Below are positions 44,521 to 56,055 of a stretch of DNA of 64,000 nucleotides, in pieces. The DNA is from Fragum whitleyi (taxonomy: Eukaryota > Mollusca > Bivalvia > Cardiida > Cardiidae). The DNA lies in assembly GCA_948146395.1 (NCBI GenBank), contig OX411543.1, positions 53,424,017-53,488,016 on the forward strand, given 5' to 3'. The translations under genes and the position numbers were made by a program. Position 1 is the stretch's first letter. The number at the start of each line of letters is the position of its first letter. The notes beneath the pieces are model-generated. The model worked only from the letters and a program-made list of their open reading frames with translations, had not been told where the DNA came from and did no database searches.

Positions 44521-45560
44521 TTTTAAGTCTAAGTGTGAAACATCATTGTTGGTACGCATGAATATGTTCTTTGACAGAAATTAATTACAAAACACTGTCA
44601 TTTGCATTAGCAGGACTAATATTGTCTTTCCTCTGTTTTCTTCAACTTGTATATAAATTATGATAAGTGTTTCCTGTTTCTTGCCAAATAAGACAAACAT
44701 GTCATTCAACTTAACCAATGAAGATATTTACAGGTATGCCAAGACATGCAGTCTTTTTATTTTTTTCGAACTTTCATAACTTACCTCCTGTCACCGCATA
44801 TCCCAGGTCTGTTTTGAAGCATTCCAAAGTCTTTAACAGATTTTTTTTCTCCAAAATCCCTGTAAAAAATTGAAAGGTGTTTGTGACCCAATGCCAACAT
44901 GAATTTGGTGCGATTATATAATTTTTTGCATCATATTATCCACAGTATAAGTTTGCTTAAAATTTGACTAAGCTCTTTATAACATGTAGAATTCTACATT
45001 TGGTGCATTAAAGATTATGCAACACAATCCAAGACTTAGTGAAGAATTGTTAAAAGTGATTGTGTAGGTTCAATATTTGAAAAGCATGCATTAAACTCAA
45101 TTTTTTTTATTATGGCTCAAGAAAAAGACAGGGGTAATTTTTTTTTGAAAAATCTTGGTTGTCCTGCAATATGTAGAAAGAAGGTAGCCAATAAAATTCT
45201 TGCCCTGCAATATAGACAAAGAAGGCCAAAACACATGCAGGAGTATAGGACAACCACATTTTTTAACCTCTGAAAGATTTTTACTGGCAAACCTTTTATA
45301 GAGTTATATCTGCAAAGATGTTCTTCAATTTTCAAACAGAAGCTATTTTGAGAGATAAAATCAACAATTATTTTCATTTTAATTAAATCTAGACATTTTC
45401 TGACATGTTTAGTATTCCTCGGCTTCTTAAATGCCAATACAAAAATTGGGTTGGGGCGTAAAAAAGTAGGGTGGGTCAGGTAACAGAAAACTAACTCTTT
45501 TTTTTGTCTAACAGGTTGGAATAGGATCAGTTTTATCTACACTTTCCTTTAACATGTTCA
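44521..45560. other. Unassigned interval around the 44785 exon
   Basis: Apart from the candidate exon, nothing is recognised. 45118-45437 holds a 106-residue minus-strand open frame without domain or splice support. Confidence 0.3.
44785..44859 (-). CDS. Candidate exon upstream of the array
   Basis: 75 bp between CAATTTTTTACAG and GGAG|GTAAGT, phase 1 in and out. It translates to GILEKKNLLKTLECFKTDLG, then YAVTG. The amphipathic leucine spacing is helix-like and loosely recalls a death-fold helix pair, but that is weak. It joins in frame to the array exons. The phase-2 frame is also open here but runs into a stop within the first array exon. Confidence 0.5.
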
Positions 45561-46602
45561 CTGTCTTGGTGGCCCGTCAGATATGATTTTAGCTTTTTCA
45601 TTGATGACTCTGAGCTAATCATCTAAGCCAATATTCAAGTTTGTAGGGCTCCTGGTTCAGAAGAAGAAGGTTAAAGATTACAAATTTATACCAAAGTACT
45701 ACCCCCTACCCCCTGGTGCTCCACACCTGGTTACTCTACAGTCATGATTTTTGCTGTTTTTATTCATGTCCATATGCTTATCATCCATGCCAATATTCAA
45801 GTCTGTCCAGCTTCTGGTTCATCAGAAGAAGAAGGTTAAAGATTACAAAATTTTCACCAAAGTACTACCCTCTCCCCCCTGGTACTCTGCACCTGGTGGC
45901 CCTACAGATATGATTTTAGCTAATTTTATTAAGGTCCATATGCTGATCATCCATGCAAATTTTTAAGTCTGTCAGGATCCTGGTTCATCAGAAGAAGAAT
46001 GTTAAAGATTACAAAATTTTCACGAAAGTACCACCCTCTCCCCCCTGGTGCTCCGCACCTGGTTGCCCTACAGATATGATTTTAACTACTTTTATTACGC
46101 TCCATATGCTGATCATCAATGCCAAATTTTAAGGCTGTAGGGCAACTTGTTCAGAAGAAGAAGAAGGTTAAAGATTACAAAATTTTACCTCAGTACTACC
46201 CCCTCCCCCCTGGTGCTCCGCACCTGGTGGCCCGACAGATATGATTTTAGCTATTTTTATTAAGGTCTATGAGCTGATCATCCATGCAAAATTTCAAGGC
46301 TTTAGGCCTGCTAGTTTAGAAGAAGAAGAAGAATTTTAAATATTTTCTCAAATTTTCAACTTTGGTTGCCATAGCAACCAGAGTTTTTCACCGATTTCAA
46401 TTCTTTTAGCTATTTTGAAAGGGGACCACCTAAGGAACATTTCTGTAAAATTTGGAGTAAATTGGCCCAGTAGTTTAGGAGGAGATGTCGTTTAAAGAAA
46501 AAGTTGACGGACGCGGGACGACGACCGACGATTGACTGACGGACGCCGGACAAAAGGTGATCACAATAGCTCACATGAGCACTTTGTGCTCAGGTGAGCT
46601 AA
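45561..46602 (+). mobile_element. Composite element with five ~170 bp cores, 5' head missing
   Basis: The cores carry 'cagatatgattttagctatt', 'gctgatcatccatgc', 'cagaagaagaagg', 'ttaaagattacaaaat' and 'ctcccccctggtgctccgca'. The 3' end has 'gacgaccgacgattgactga', 'aatagctcacatgagcactt' and GTGCTCAGGTGAGCTAAAA, the usual terminal hairpin. No ACAAGAG head was found. Confidence 0.65.
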
Positions 46603-46619
46603 AAATGTTGGCCTGTACG

Positions 46620-46885
46620 CAAATCTAGCCTGGCAGTGAATGGAATAAAGGTGGGGATATGAGATAAGTGTGGGGTTGGACACCATCAAACTGGTTTAAA
46701 CTCCCTGTACATTTAATTTAATACTGAATATGCATAGGCAGTGCTCCCATCCTCCCCTTTGCCTTTGCTATCTTTCATGTATTTTATTTACAACCTTTGT
46801 ATGAATGTTGACGAAAAAATGAGTGTTATTTATAAACTTATGTATTTGCTTTTGCTTTAGAGCTAGGTTGTTCTTTGTGTAGCAT
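46620..46885. repeat. Undefined dispersed repeat, copy 2
   Basis: Ordered similarity to 31830-32135 (see there). A C-rich run 'ccccaccccaccccacccc' follows at ~46932. Confidence 0.55.
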
Positions 46886-47238
46886 TTTCTGACCTAGATT
46901 TAATTCTCTATTTCTTTGAGATTAAACCCCCATCCCCACCCCACCCCACCCCCTGGTGTATTTGCCAGTGACAGTTCTTTGTAAGATATGGTATTTCATA
47001 TAGTCCATAATCAGAAAAAAAGAAATAAACTTGTACGAAAATTAACAGAACAAAAATATAACCCTGCAAAACATGCAAAGTAACTGAACAAAACATTCAA
47101 ATAAATGAAACAACACATTCTCAAACTCAAATTAACTCAATTAAGGATCAAAATACATGGTTCTTTCAAGGATTGTCACAAAATATAAGTTTATTATAAC
47201 AGCTTTAGCTCATGAACAAATTCATTGACACAATTTAA
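46886..47238. other. Unassigned interval
   Basis: No gene or recognisable repeat apart from the short C-rich run. Confidence 0.25.
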
Positions 47239-48060
47239 ACAAGAGTCCAAGGGCTCTACCACGCTCAACTGAGGTATATTGTCACCCTTTTAGCTAAAAT
47301 GTCATATAAACAATCTTTGTACGGGACCGTATGATGATACAACGTGCAGGAAATCAATGCTCTATGCCCTGTTCTTTCAGGGAAATATTTTAAGATTTTT
47401 TTCTTATACAGGGCCTGTGTAAAACTGCTTAGCCCTGGGTTGTGACCATTTATTGCCAGTGGGTCATGATTTGAACAATCTTGGTAGAGAACCATAAGAT
47501 GTTCCATCATGCAAAATACCAATGCTCTGTGCCCTGTGGTTTCAGAGATGATTTTTAAAGTTTTTTCTTGTACAGGCCTATGTAAAACTGCTTAGGCCTA
47601 GGGTGTGACCATTTATGGCCCAGGAGTCGTGATTTGAATGATTTGAATAATCTTGGTACAGGACCATAAGATGATGCTTCAGGCAAAATATCAATGTGCT
47701 AGGCCCTGTGGCTTTAGAAGAAGATTTAAAAAAAGATTTTTTCTCACAAAACCCTTTGTAAAACTGCTTAGCCCCAGGGGTTGACCATTTATGGCCTAGG
47801 GGTCAAGATTTGAACAATCTTAGTACAGGACCATTAGATGATGCTCCATGCAAAATATCAATGCTCATGGCCCTGTGGACAGTGGTTTCATAGAAGAAAT
47901 TTGTTTTAAGATTTTACCTACACAAGCCTATGTAAAACTGCTAAGCATTTCTGGCCTCGGGGTCATGATCCGAACAATCTTGGTAGTAGACCATAAGATG
48001 TTGCTTCATGCAAAATATCAATGCTGCAGGCTTTGTGGTTTCAGATAAGATTTTTTTAAA
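47239..48060 (+). mobile_element. Composite element with ~160 bp cores, 3' truncated
   Basis: The head ACAAGAGTCCAAGGGCTCTA folds as AGAGTCC/GGGCTCT and is followed by 'ccacgctcaactgagg'. About five cores ('tatgtaaaactgcttagccc', 'accataagatgatgc', 'gccctgtggtttcagag') follow. No terminal hairpin is seen. Confidence 0.65.
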
Positions 48061-48268
48061 AGATTTGCCTGTTTTTGGTCAATATTTAGCTTTTGTGACC
48101 TAGATATGCAGTTGAATGGACCACTGGGCCATCCCTGAAAGAACCATGAGTTATGACAAATGGTACCTTACTTTTTGCAGTTTGAGCTATTTCTTGATAT
48201 CCTTGGCAGAAAGGAGTCACTTTTCTAACCCTTAAAATGATCCATAAACCATGTAAACACAGTTGCTA

Positions 48269-48583
48269 TCAAACAAAGAGATTGATTGATTGATTGAATG
48301 GGGTTTTACGCCGCTTTCAACATTATTTCAGTTATATCGCGGCGGCTGGAGCACCTAACAATGGATTCCTGGTTTTTCTCCAACCAGTACTACCATTACA
48401 TCCTTTCCTAGCCTCCAGCTGCTATCTCACATAGGTCTACGATTATCGACCCATTGGTGAGAGACAAATAGTCGGAAAGAACGAGTGCCGCGGCCGGGGA
48501 TCGAACCCGTGCGAATTTAGACCCCTGGATTAGAAGTCCGGCGCGCTACTAACTGCGCTAATGCCGCGGCTCAAACAAAGAGA
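48269..48583 (-). mobile_element. tRNA-derived SINE with 13 bp target-site duplication
   Basis: Same family as 20245-20526. The minus-strand head contains 'gcgcagttagtagcgcgccg' and the B-box GGTTCGATCCC; the tail is (TCAA)n. TCAAACAAAGAGA flanks it at 48269-48281 and 48571-48583. It is internally very similar to the other intact copy, suggesting recent activity. Confidence 0.9.
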
Positions 48584-48680
48584 CTAAAAACGGGTCTTAA
48601 TTTCTCAACATAGAATCATTCCTACCTTTCAAAATTTAAGGTGAAATATTCAAAATGGTTCAGAAAATATAGGTTTCCTT

Positions 48681-48882
48681 TTAACCCTTTCCCTCTTTTA
48701 TCAAAATTTGCAGCAGATGACTTAAATGAAATTGGACGGAAAATGTGTCAAGTTTACAAAAAATGAAGTTCTCCCATGAATTTTATTGAAAACATTTTGG
48801 AAAAGATGAAATTGCTCATGCGTTTTCAAAAGTTGTCTGCTGCAGGGACGGTAAAGGTCTTTTAAAACAGGGAAAGGGCAAT
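48681..48882. mobile_element. TTAA-bordered MITE
   Basis: TTAACCCTTTCCCT at the left is matched by ACAGGGAAAGGGCAA at the right. The centre carries 'gaaaagatgaaattgctcat', related to the hairpin core of the MITE at 5238-5464. Confidence 0.65.
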
Positions 48883-48968
48883 ATAAGAATGGAGTCAAAA
48901 CCGGCATCAAAATAGTTAATGCATACACACTTGTTTACAATTACTTTGAATTAGATGTAAACAGGGTT

Positions 48969-49142
48969 GGGGTAATCGTAATCAGTAATCGTAATCGATT
49001 GTAATCAATTACAGTTTGTCAAGTAATCGCCTGTAATCAGTCATCGAAGACATTTTCGATTACATGTAATTGTAATTTAATCGATTACAGGTCTAAGATT
49101 TTGTGTAATCATTGATCACATTTTCGATTACTTTCGATTACT
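48969..49142. repeat. Dense TAATC/GATTA cluster
   Basis: At least fourteen GTAATC or GATTAC words in both orientations lie within ~175 bp ('gtaatcgtaatcagtaatcg', 'cgattacatgtaattgtaat', 'cgattactttcgattactt'). It is self-complementary overall. TAATC is also a paired/bicoid-class homeodomain core. Confidence 0.7.
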
Positions 49143-49272
49143 TTTGAAAAAATAATATCAATATAAAAAACAATAATACCCAGGGTTTTCCGCAGAATAA
49201 TTTGAAGCTGTAGTGGCAAATATTGTATAAGTATCGGTAAACCGTGTTTGTAAAAATAATCGTGAATAAAAT

Positions 49273-49329
49273 CATTATGGGAAATGAAGAAATTGCTCAT
49301 TTTGAGCACTTTCTTCTTTTCCCATAATG
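49273..49329. repeat. Long near-perfect inverted repeat (hairpin)
   Basis: Arms 49273-49298 and 49304-49329 pair at 24 of 26 positions around the loop atttt. The stem contains the recurring GAAGAAA.TGCTC core and CATTATGGGAAA ends. No border was identified. Confidence 0.8.
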
Positions 49330-49589
49330 TTTATATATACACTTATCACATGTACAATTATAGAAATGCTTTATTTGTAAGTTTTTGACACAAAATTCCT
49401 AAAATTCCAGTATTTTGTTACCATTTTGAAGAAATTAGACTGTGGGGTACTTTTGAAGGTGTAGTGGCATTGTACTGATTTACATGAAGGCGTAGTGGGG
49501 CCCCTACGGCTTATTGGGTTGGGGAAAACACTGATACCTCAAGAGGTTCCATAGAAAAGGGCTACCTAAACAAAAACATTAGCCAATTT

Positions 49590-49898
49590 TTTTTTAATTT
49601 TCTAAGTCTACAAAGGGGCATAAATCTGTCAAATTCAAATCCAGTTACCAAATTTAGCCAATAGTGTACATAATTCAATTTTTAATATGCTGAAATTTTC
49701 GTGGCCATACCTCAAGGTGTTCCTGAAAATGGCAACCCAAACAAATACTTTCTCTTCAGGACACAAGCCCAGAAATATTAGTGTCTAACCCTGCTATGAG
49801 ACAGCTATTTTGGTCAAAAACAGGACTAACAAGGTCGAGTTAAAATTTGTTTGGGTAACCTGACAAGATTTTCTTGTGGAACAGTAATAATAAAGCAC

Positions 49899-49929
<31 letters not shown>

Positions 49930-49935
49930 ACTTTA
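49590..49935. repeat. Core-repeat fragment and (C)n(CA)n tract
   Basis: 49600-49760 has 'ctacaaaggggcataaatct' and 'gtggccatacctcaaggtgt', relics of a composite-element core. 49897-49931 is a poly-C run followed by (CA)n. Confidence 0.5.
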
Positions 49936-50080
49936 ACCCAAAAAATCAGTTTCATAAAGGCTGAAAGAAATCTGAGATGGGGGCATTTTCATGGGTCAGT
50001 TGACAATAGATAATCCAAACAAAAATTTCTCAAGTCAGCCTGAGGTGAAAGAACAGCCTTTAACCATATATCAAACTCAC

Positions 50081-50200
50081 CAGTAGTAGGTCTGATCACT
50101 TTTGGAAAACACCTTCCATCTTCCTTCACACACTTCTTTAACCTCAACAGGCCAAAGCAGGCCTCGTGGGAGGCCTGCTATCTTGGTCCAACCAAACTTC
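50081..50200 (-). CDS. Candidate exon, frame unresolved
   Basis: A 120 bp block lies between AAATTTCAG and CTG|GTGAGT. The frame open throughout (phase 2 in and out) reads KFGWTKIAGLPRGLLWPVEV, then KEVCEGRWKVFSKSDQTYYW. The phase-1 exit that would match the exon at 44859 reads SHEACFGLLRLKKCVKEDGR, then CFPKVIRPTTG, but has a TAG 24 bp after the acceptor. It may be a 5' UTR exon, part of another transcript, or use a second acceptor (GATAGCAG) just past that stop. Confidence 0.4.
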
Positions 50201-50458
50201 CTGAAATTTTAAATAAATATATATAGTTATAATTGATATGAAAGTCAAAATTCAGAAGGTATGACTGAGGCTGTGCCATTTCAACATGATAAAACTAATT
50301 CTCCAGAAAAATGGCTTTCAGCCTCAGGGTTCCGGCTGGCTATTGCTTGTGTTATTACTGGTGATGAATTAAAATTTTGGCACAAGGTATTTTCATTTTG
50401 CAAAAAGTGATATGCGTTTGTAAAACAAGGGTATTTGGTCCTATCATGCTGGAAGTTT

Positions 50459-50594
50459 TTAACCCTTAACAGTTATTAGCCCGCCAATCTCAACCTCATT
50501 CAGATCCATGCTTTTTGACACTCAGTCTACAATGTTACCAAATTTTGAGCAAAATTGATGAAATTATTATACAATTTTGCGGGAAAAGGGTGAA
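50459..50594. mobile_element. Decayed TTAA-bordered MITE
   Basis: TTAACCCTTAAC at the left, 'ttttgacactcagtctacaa' inside and 'ttttgcgggaaaagggtgaa' at the right match the 31137 family, but the palindrome is partly lost. Confidence 0.55.
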
Positions 50595-51125
50595 TAATTC
50601 ATACATCATTATTGACATTATTATGATTAATCTGATATGTAATGTGCCTACTGTGATGTCACTGCCTGACACAAACCTGATTCTATGTGGCAATGGATAT
50701 TGCTAGAGGTGTCATTGATAGAAATGATATCGATAGATCATCAATTCCCATTGCTCGATACGATATTGATTCCAATTCTAAAAATCGATAATTCAGGAGG
50801 GGTCTCTCAGGCCTCGGAAATATGTGCGAAGAAAGCGAAAATTTCGCTCAAATCCCCAAAATGTCGCTTCACTTGCCTAGCAAAGCGAAGTCTAATTCAC
50901 CTACAAAAATTGGGAAGTCGCCTGAGGCTGGAGGCAGCCTGAAGATTTACCTATTGTCTTCTTGAAGCCAAAAATCGATAATGTGTATTTGCCGACTGCT
51001 AGTGCTTGAACAGTACCCGATCAATAAAGGTAAACAATTGGGAACTGTCAGCGATTCCACAGAATTGAACTCGGGATTTAATAGAGGCAGCTATGAAAGC
51101 GTTTCTTTTTGGGCGTGGGTTAACA

Positions 51126-51133
51126 TGACGTCA
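51126..51133. promoter_or_regulatory. CRE palindrome TGACGTCA
   Basis: A full cAMP-response-element consensus lies about 540 bp upstream of the plus-strand ATG at 51671. Motif only; occupancy unknown. Confidence 0.35.
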
Positions 51134-51670
51134 TCATCCAAATAACATTGAGAGGCTGTACATAATAAACAAGTGTTTTCGAAACTTGCTAATCATGATT
51201 TGTCTTGCTGTGTCTTACAACATACGTTATATATGCCCCAGTATTCTTCATAGACCTTCGAAAAAAATAAAGAAAGATATTCATTTAAGCATGCTGAACA
51301 AATATTAGCAAATTAGCAAAGACTTCAAAATATTTTATATGAACGTCCGACGTAGCCTACAATTCGGATAACGGAAAAGTCCGAGCGTTGTTCTGATGTC
51401 AAACAATATGTATTGTTTTCAAGTTGACAAATATGCACAAGCTGACAGGTGTTTGCATGATTAGTTACAACCCTCTCTTTAATTCACTAATTAGAGCCAG
51501 GTATAGTATAATCATGACCTACAATTTTCACACCTAAACTCATTAAGTCGCCATTTTTCTGTGAAATTTAACAGCTTTAAATCTGTTATTTTTTGCGATT
51601 TGTGTCCGAAATAATGATCTTCTTGATTTACCATTCACTCGCTATCAATCTTCAAGTAAAGTTTGGATCA

Positions 51671-51754
51671 ATGTCTCTCACAGATTGGTTGACGGGCCGC
51701 TCGCCCAAGCCTAATAGTAAAAGGAAAAATAACTGTAGTGAAAGTGACTCTAGA
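51671..51754 (+). CDS. Candidate first coding exon of a plus-strand gene
   Basis: The ATG at 51671 opens 28 codons (MSLTDWLTGRSPKPNSKRKN, then NCSESDSR) to a consensus donor AGA|GTAAGT at 51755, phase 0. The short start with a W/L pair followed by a basic, Ser-rich segment resembles N-termini of hAT/ZNF862-type derived proteins. A matching downstream fragment lies 5 kb away on the same strand (56706-57389). The exons between were not found. Confidence 0.4.
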
Positions 51755-53986
51755 GTAAGTGCAAATCCTGTGAAATCGCGCAAGTTCATTAAGAAATTAA
51801 ATTAAAGGCTTTTGACTGGTAGGTTCAGATTCACAGTCGCCACGCTGCTAGTAAGTGCCTCACCATTTTTAATAACCCATTACTTGCTGATACAAAATTC
51901 AACTTCAAATGAGTAGATTGATAGATATCATAAGAGGTCACATTGAGGACATATGCAGGTTGATTTTGTGCAGTGAGCCGTAAAATCTTGATTCCATTTT
52001 ATTTTAAAATTTCCGAGCTCCGGTTTGAAAATACACCTATACATTTCGTTCTAAGCAGGATAGTATTAAAACAGTATAGAAGGGGCAAAAACTTGAGATA
52101 AGCAATTTCTCTCTTATATGCAATAATTCAATTCTAGTTGTGTTCAGCAAAATTTGGGCAATCAGATTGGCTGTTCAAAAATGATTTCATTATTCAATGA
52201 AAACAGTTTTGACTACACACCTTTCTTGTAAGCTTCCACTGAAAGTGGTCCCTTAAACAAGCCATGTAATTGAGGATAAATATAATGAAATTATATATAA
52301 AATATTTAGAAGCTTTTCTGTTAGTTTTATGGAGTTATGAAACTAAAAACCACATCACACTCATGTATGAAACAAAAGAAAAGTTGAATAGGTTTTATAT
52401 CAGGATCTCTTTTTAACATTGTCATAGGTTTAATGCATTTGTCATTGCCTGCACTCTATCAAACAGTTGTAACCACAGCATTGCTAAACATTGCTAAAAT
52501 CTGTAGCACAGCCATGAGAGAGACATTTTTGAACCTGATTCATTTCCCACATTTAATGATGTAAGCATGAAAATGGTAAAAGAAATCCAACAAAAATTAT
52601 TCTTGAGTTGTGCTCAAAGATTTGACACTAAGTAAAACCTACAAAATGAACTGTTTTAGACTAGTTAAATCTAAAGATTTAAAAATGTAAACAACCATGT
52701 GCTTGACATTTCCAACCATTTCAGATGTACAGGAGGCAAAGACTCTGAACAGTCGCTGCATCTGCACAGTCTGACCAGTCTTCACTTGACACTTTGTCAA
52801 GGTTATTGTTGGCCCATCACACAAATGTCAAATTATTGAAATTGGCAAGCACAGGCTCAAATTCAATCAGGGTTGGAATTGAAAAGAATCTGCAAAATTT
52901 GAAGAAAATGATGGAGAAAAAAAAGAAATATGGTACAAAACAAACTATTTCTTTTTCCTCAATGTTTCTTCACTTAATGTTTATTCTGTAAATGGAAAAA
53001 TGGTACAAAGTCTTCTATAATTTTAGCATAAACCCTATGTATTTGGTACTGTTTGGAATCTTCTAGTTGAAACCATTCCAATGAGTACCAACAACATATG
53101 GTTTCATGGAGGAAATAACGGTTTCATACTGACTTTTTCCTTTTTATTTTTACCTGCATTAGGAATAAAATAATACACAAATAACATTTAGTATTCAAGT
53201 AATATGCAGAATTGCCTGCAGCATATTGGATAATTTTGTTATCATTAAAGCAGGTTTTCTTGGAAATCTTTTTTGTTTGTCCCCTAAAAAAGGTGAACTC
53301 GGTCAATGAAATTATAGTGAGAAAATGAAAGAAATTGTTATTACTATTTAAATTTGCAATTTAGTTTAAAAAGATGATCACCATTTCTACTTTTCTAACA
53401 TTCAAACTGTAAGATAGCATTTATTTGGAAATCTAGAAAATGCTGCAAGTTCTATCATTTTGGACTTGGTAAAGGTAAAGTTTACATGTTATAAGAGGTG
53501 TATGAGAAATTTATGTTTACTCCTCACCAAAATGATTTACTCATATAGAAAAGTGTTTTTGTGTCAATAATATCACTGTTTAAAGTCACTTGACCTTTAC
53601 GATTGATCAAGAAAGGTCTGTGTGTAGAGTAACTATATCAAATTGTATTACAGAGGGCTACCATGCACTTTCTATCCAAGTTTTTGAACTGTATGTTGTG
53701 GGTACTCATTTGAATAATCTCACTGAGATGATTCAAATGAGTACGCACAACATAGACTTTTGGTGAGATAAAACTATTTTGGACTCAATTTACCCAATCT
53801 GTACCTCTGTATGAAAAAAGATACACAGTAAAGGGTTATAAGGAAGCAAACAGATTCAAAAGTGATAAGGGTCAAAGAGTGTGTACAGCTTTATTTTGAT
53901 GGTACTTTAATAGAGCTGTTCCAAACCCTTTACTGTTTATTGAATCTAAATGGATCATCATAAATCATGAAGGATAAGAATTAATT
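51755..53986. other. Mostly unassigned
   Basis: 52690-52790 is a dispersed repeat with 'aaagactctgaacagtc' and 'gcacagtctgaccagtcttc' (a relative is at 170-265 on the opposite strand). 53690-53760 contains the inverted pair 'tgtgggtactcatttgaa' / 'ttcaaatgagtacgcacaac', a small hairpin. No exon found. Confidence 0.4.
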
Positions 53987-54904
53987 TATAGTCCGTTTGA
54001 CTTCTATATGGACCAACCTTTTCATCAATTACATAAAATTGCGTTTGAATGAAGGATATGTATGTAGTAAAATCTTAATTTCAGCTTTATACCATTCCAA
54101 AAAATATTTTTTGAAAATAAAATGATTTCAAAATAATTATTTTGTCTATCTAGTTTATGTTCATATTTTCGCATTTTCCGCTCTTAAACACGAGGGGTGA
54201 TGGAGGCTGTTTAAAAGTATGAAATTGTCAACATATATAGTAAAAACACGTGGTTTTATACTAAACATTTGGCAGATGAAATGTCCATTATTCCTTATTT
54301 GGACATGCTAATTAGCATATCGACGGTAATGTCATCTTAAACTTAAATAGCACGTGATTTTTACTGTTATTACTCGCCTTCTCATCAAGTTTTCCTCGTG
54401 AAATTCCCAACTATTTCGTTTAATACTCCTTTTTGATTGGTCTTGTCATGTAAATAAAGGGTTCATTTCAGAATAAATAAAAACAATAATCAATTATCTG
54501 GTCAAACAGTTTCTGAAGAAAGAGAGAATATACTCAGATTTGATATCCAACGGTAGCAAAAAATCTTCGACAAACTTTATTATATTGAAAAACTCGATTT
54601 TATACTAAAACAATTCACTTGAAATCTTACACTTTTGACTCGGCCCCTATGCAAATCAGTACTATCTTTGGTAATACAATTCGCTGTTCCGTTTAATACA
54701 GTCACGAGTAGGTATGAAAGGCTGGAAGTTAACATGTAGACGGACGGACAAAATCATTATTTTACATTCAAAAATTCTGAAAAACAAAATCCGTCATGGT
54801 ATTAGCTGGAAAATATGATATGTCAAGAAAAATATGCGTTTCATCAATTAATTTCTGAGATTTTCGGCGAAATGTTGGTCCATATCGAAGTCAAACGGAC
54901 TATA
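53987..54904. mobile_element. 918 bp TIR element, copy 1
   Basis: It begins TATAGTCCGTTTGACTTCTA and TATGGACCAAC, and ends with the inverse (GTTGGTCCATATCGAAGTCA, AACGGACTATA). The interior is AT-rich without an ORF. Subterminal copies are related ('aaaataaaatgatttcaaa' vs 'tcattattttacattcaaaa'). Confidence 0.8.
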
Positions 54905-55133
54905 ATCAACATAAACCCTAGTTAAATAATTACTTTTTCGGAAATAACATAGATATCCACCAGAAATGATTTATTTGTAACTCTTATGATTTATTGTGTA
55001 ACTCTTAGGTCAGAAGATGACAAATAATTTTTGGAGAATCTTAATGAAGAGAACTTACTATTTGTTGAATTGAATTGACCATCATAAATCTATAAGGCTG
55101 TCAAGAAGAGAGGAAGAAATTTTAAGTAAAAGT

Positions 55134-56055
55134 TATAGTCTGTTTGACTTCTATATGGACCAACGTTTCGGCAAAATTCTCTAAATCTTATTGACAAACC
55201 GTACCCTTTTCTTGTCATATCCAATTTTCTATTTAATACCATTAAGAATTTTTATTTTCAGAATTTTTGAATGTGAAATTATGATTTTGTCTGTCCATCT
55301 ACATGTTAACTCTCAGCCTATCGAACCGTCTTATATCTGTGATAAATAGAATAGCAAATTGTCCCTCCAAAAATAGTTCTAATTTGCATAGGGGTTGAGC
55401 CAAAAGTTTAAGTGACTCGTTTATATATCAAATCAAGATTTTTTATGAAATAGACTTTGTGGGAGTACTATATTTCTCATGGATATAAGAACTGCGTGTA
55501 TTTTGTCCTTGTCATCTCATAAGGATAATTCTTTCAATCTTTTCTGAGATGAACCCCACATTCCCGTTTTCGAACCAATCAAATTGCATTATATTGAGCG
55601 AAGTCGTTGCAATTGTCATGAGGAATACCCAGTAGGCAATTGATCAATAATGGTACAAATCACATGATATTAAAGTTTAGAATGACATCGCTGTCGGTAT
55701 GCTAATTATCATGTCCAAATAAGGAATAATCATGTCCAAATAAGGAATATTGGTCATTTCATCTGTCAAAAGTTTAGTATAAAGCCACAAGTTTTTACTA
55801 CATGTTTACATGTTCTTACTACTAATCAGCCATCACCACCCCTCCTGTCTTAAGAGCGAAAAATGCAAAAATATCATCATTAACAAGATAGACAAAATCA
55901 TTATTTTGAAATTAATTTATTGTCAAAAAAATCATTTTTGGAATGGTATTAATCTAAAATTAAGATTTTACCAAACACAAACCATTTACCCAAATATATT
56001 TTTATGTAATGCATTGATTGAAACCTTGGTCCATATAGAAGTCAAATGGACTATA
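55134..56055. mobile_element. 922 bp TIR element, copy 2 (inverted)
   Basis: It begins TATAGTCTGTTTGACTTCTA and ends CTTGGTCCATATAGAAGTCA, AATGGACTATA. The interior blocks (e.g. 'ctcttaaacacgaggggtga' in copy 1, its complement near 55840 here) run in the opposite direction to copy 1, 230 bp away. Left flanks of both copies share 'atcataaat', so the target region may itself be repeated. Confidence 0.8.

Noticed and set aside
52694..52800. Apparent exon after CATTTCAG with CTGGKDSEQSLHLH
   Set aside because: The same text (aaagactctgaacagtc...cagtctgaccag) occurs in reverse near 170-265, so it is a dispersed repeat, and the donor is poor.
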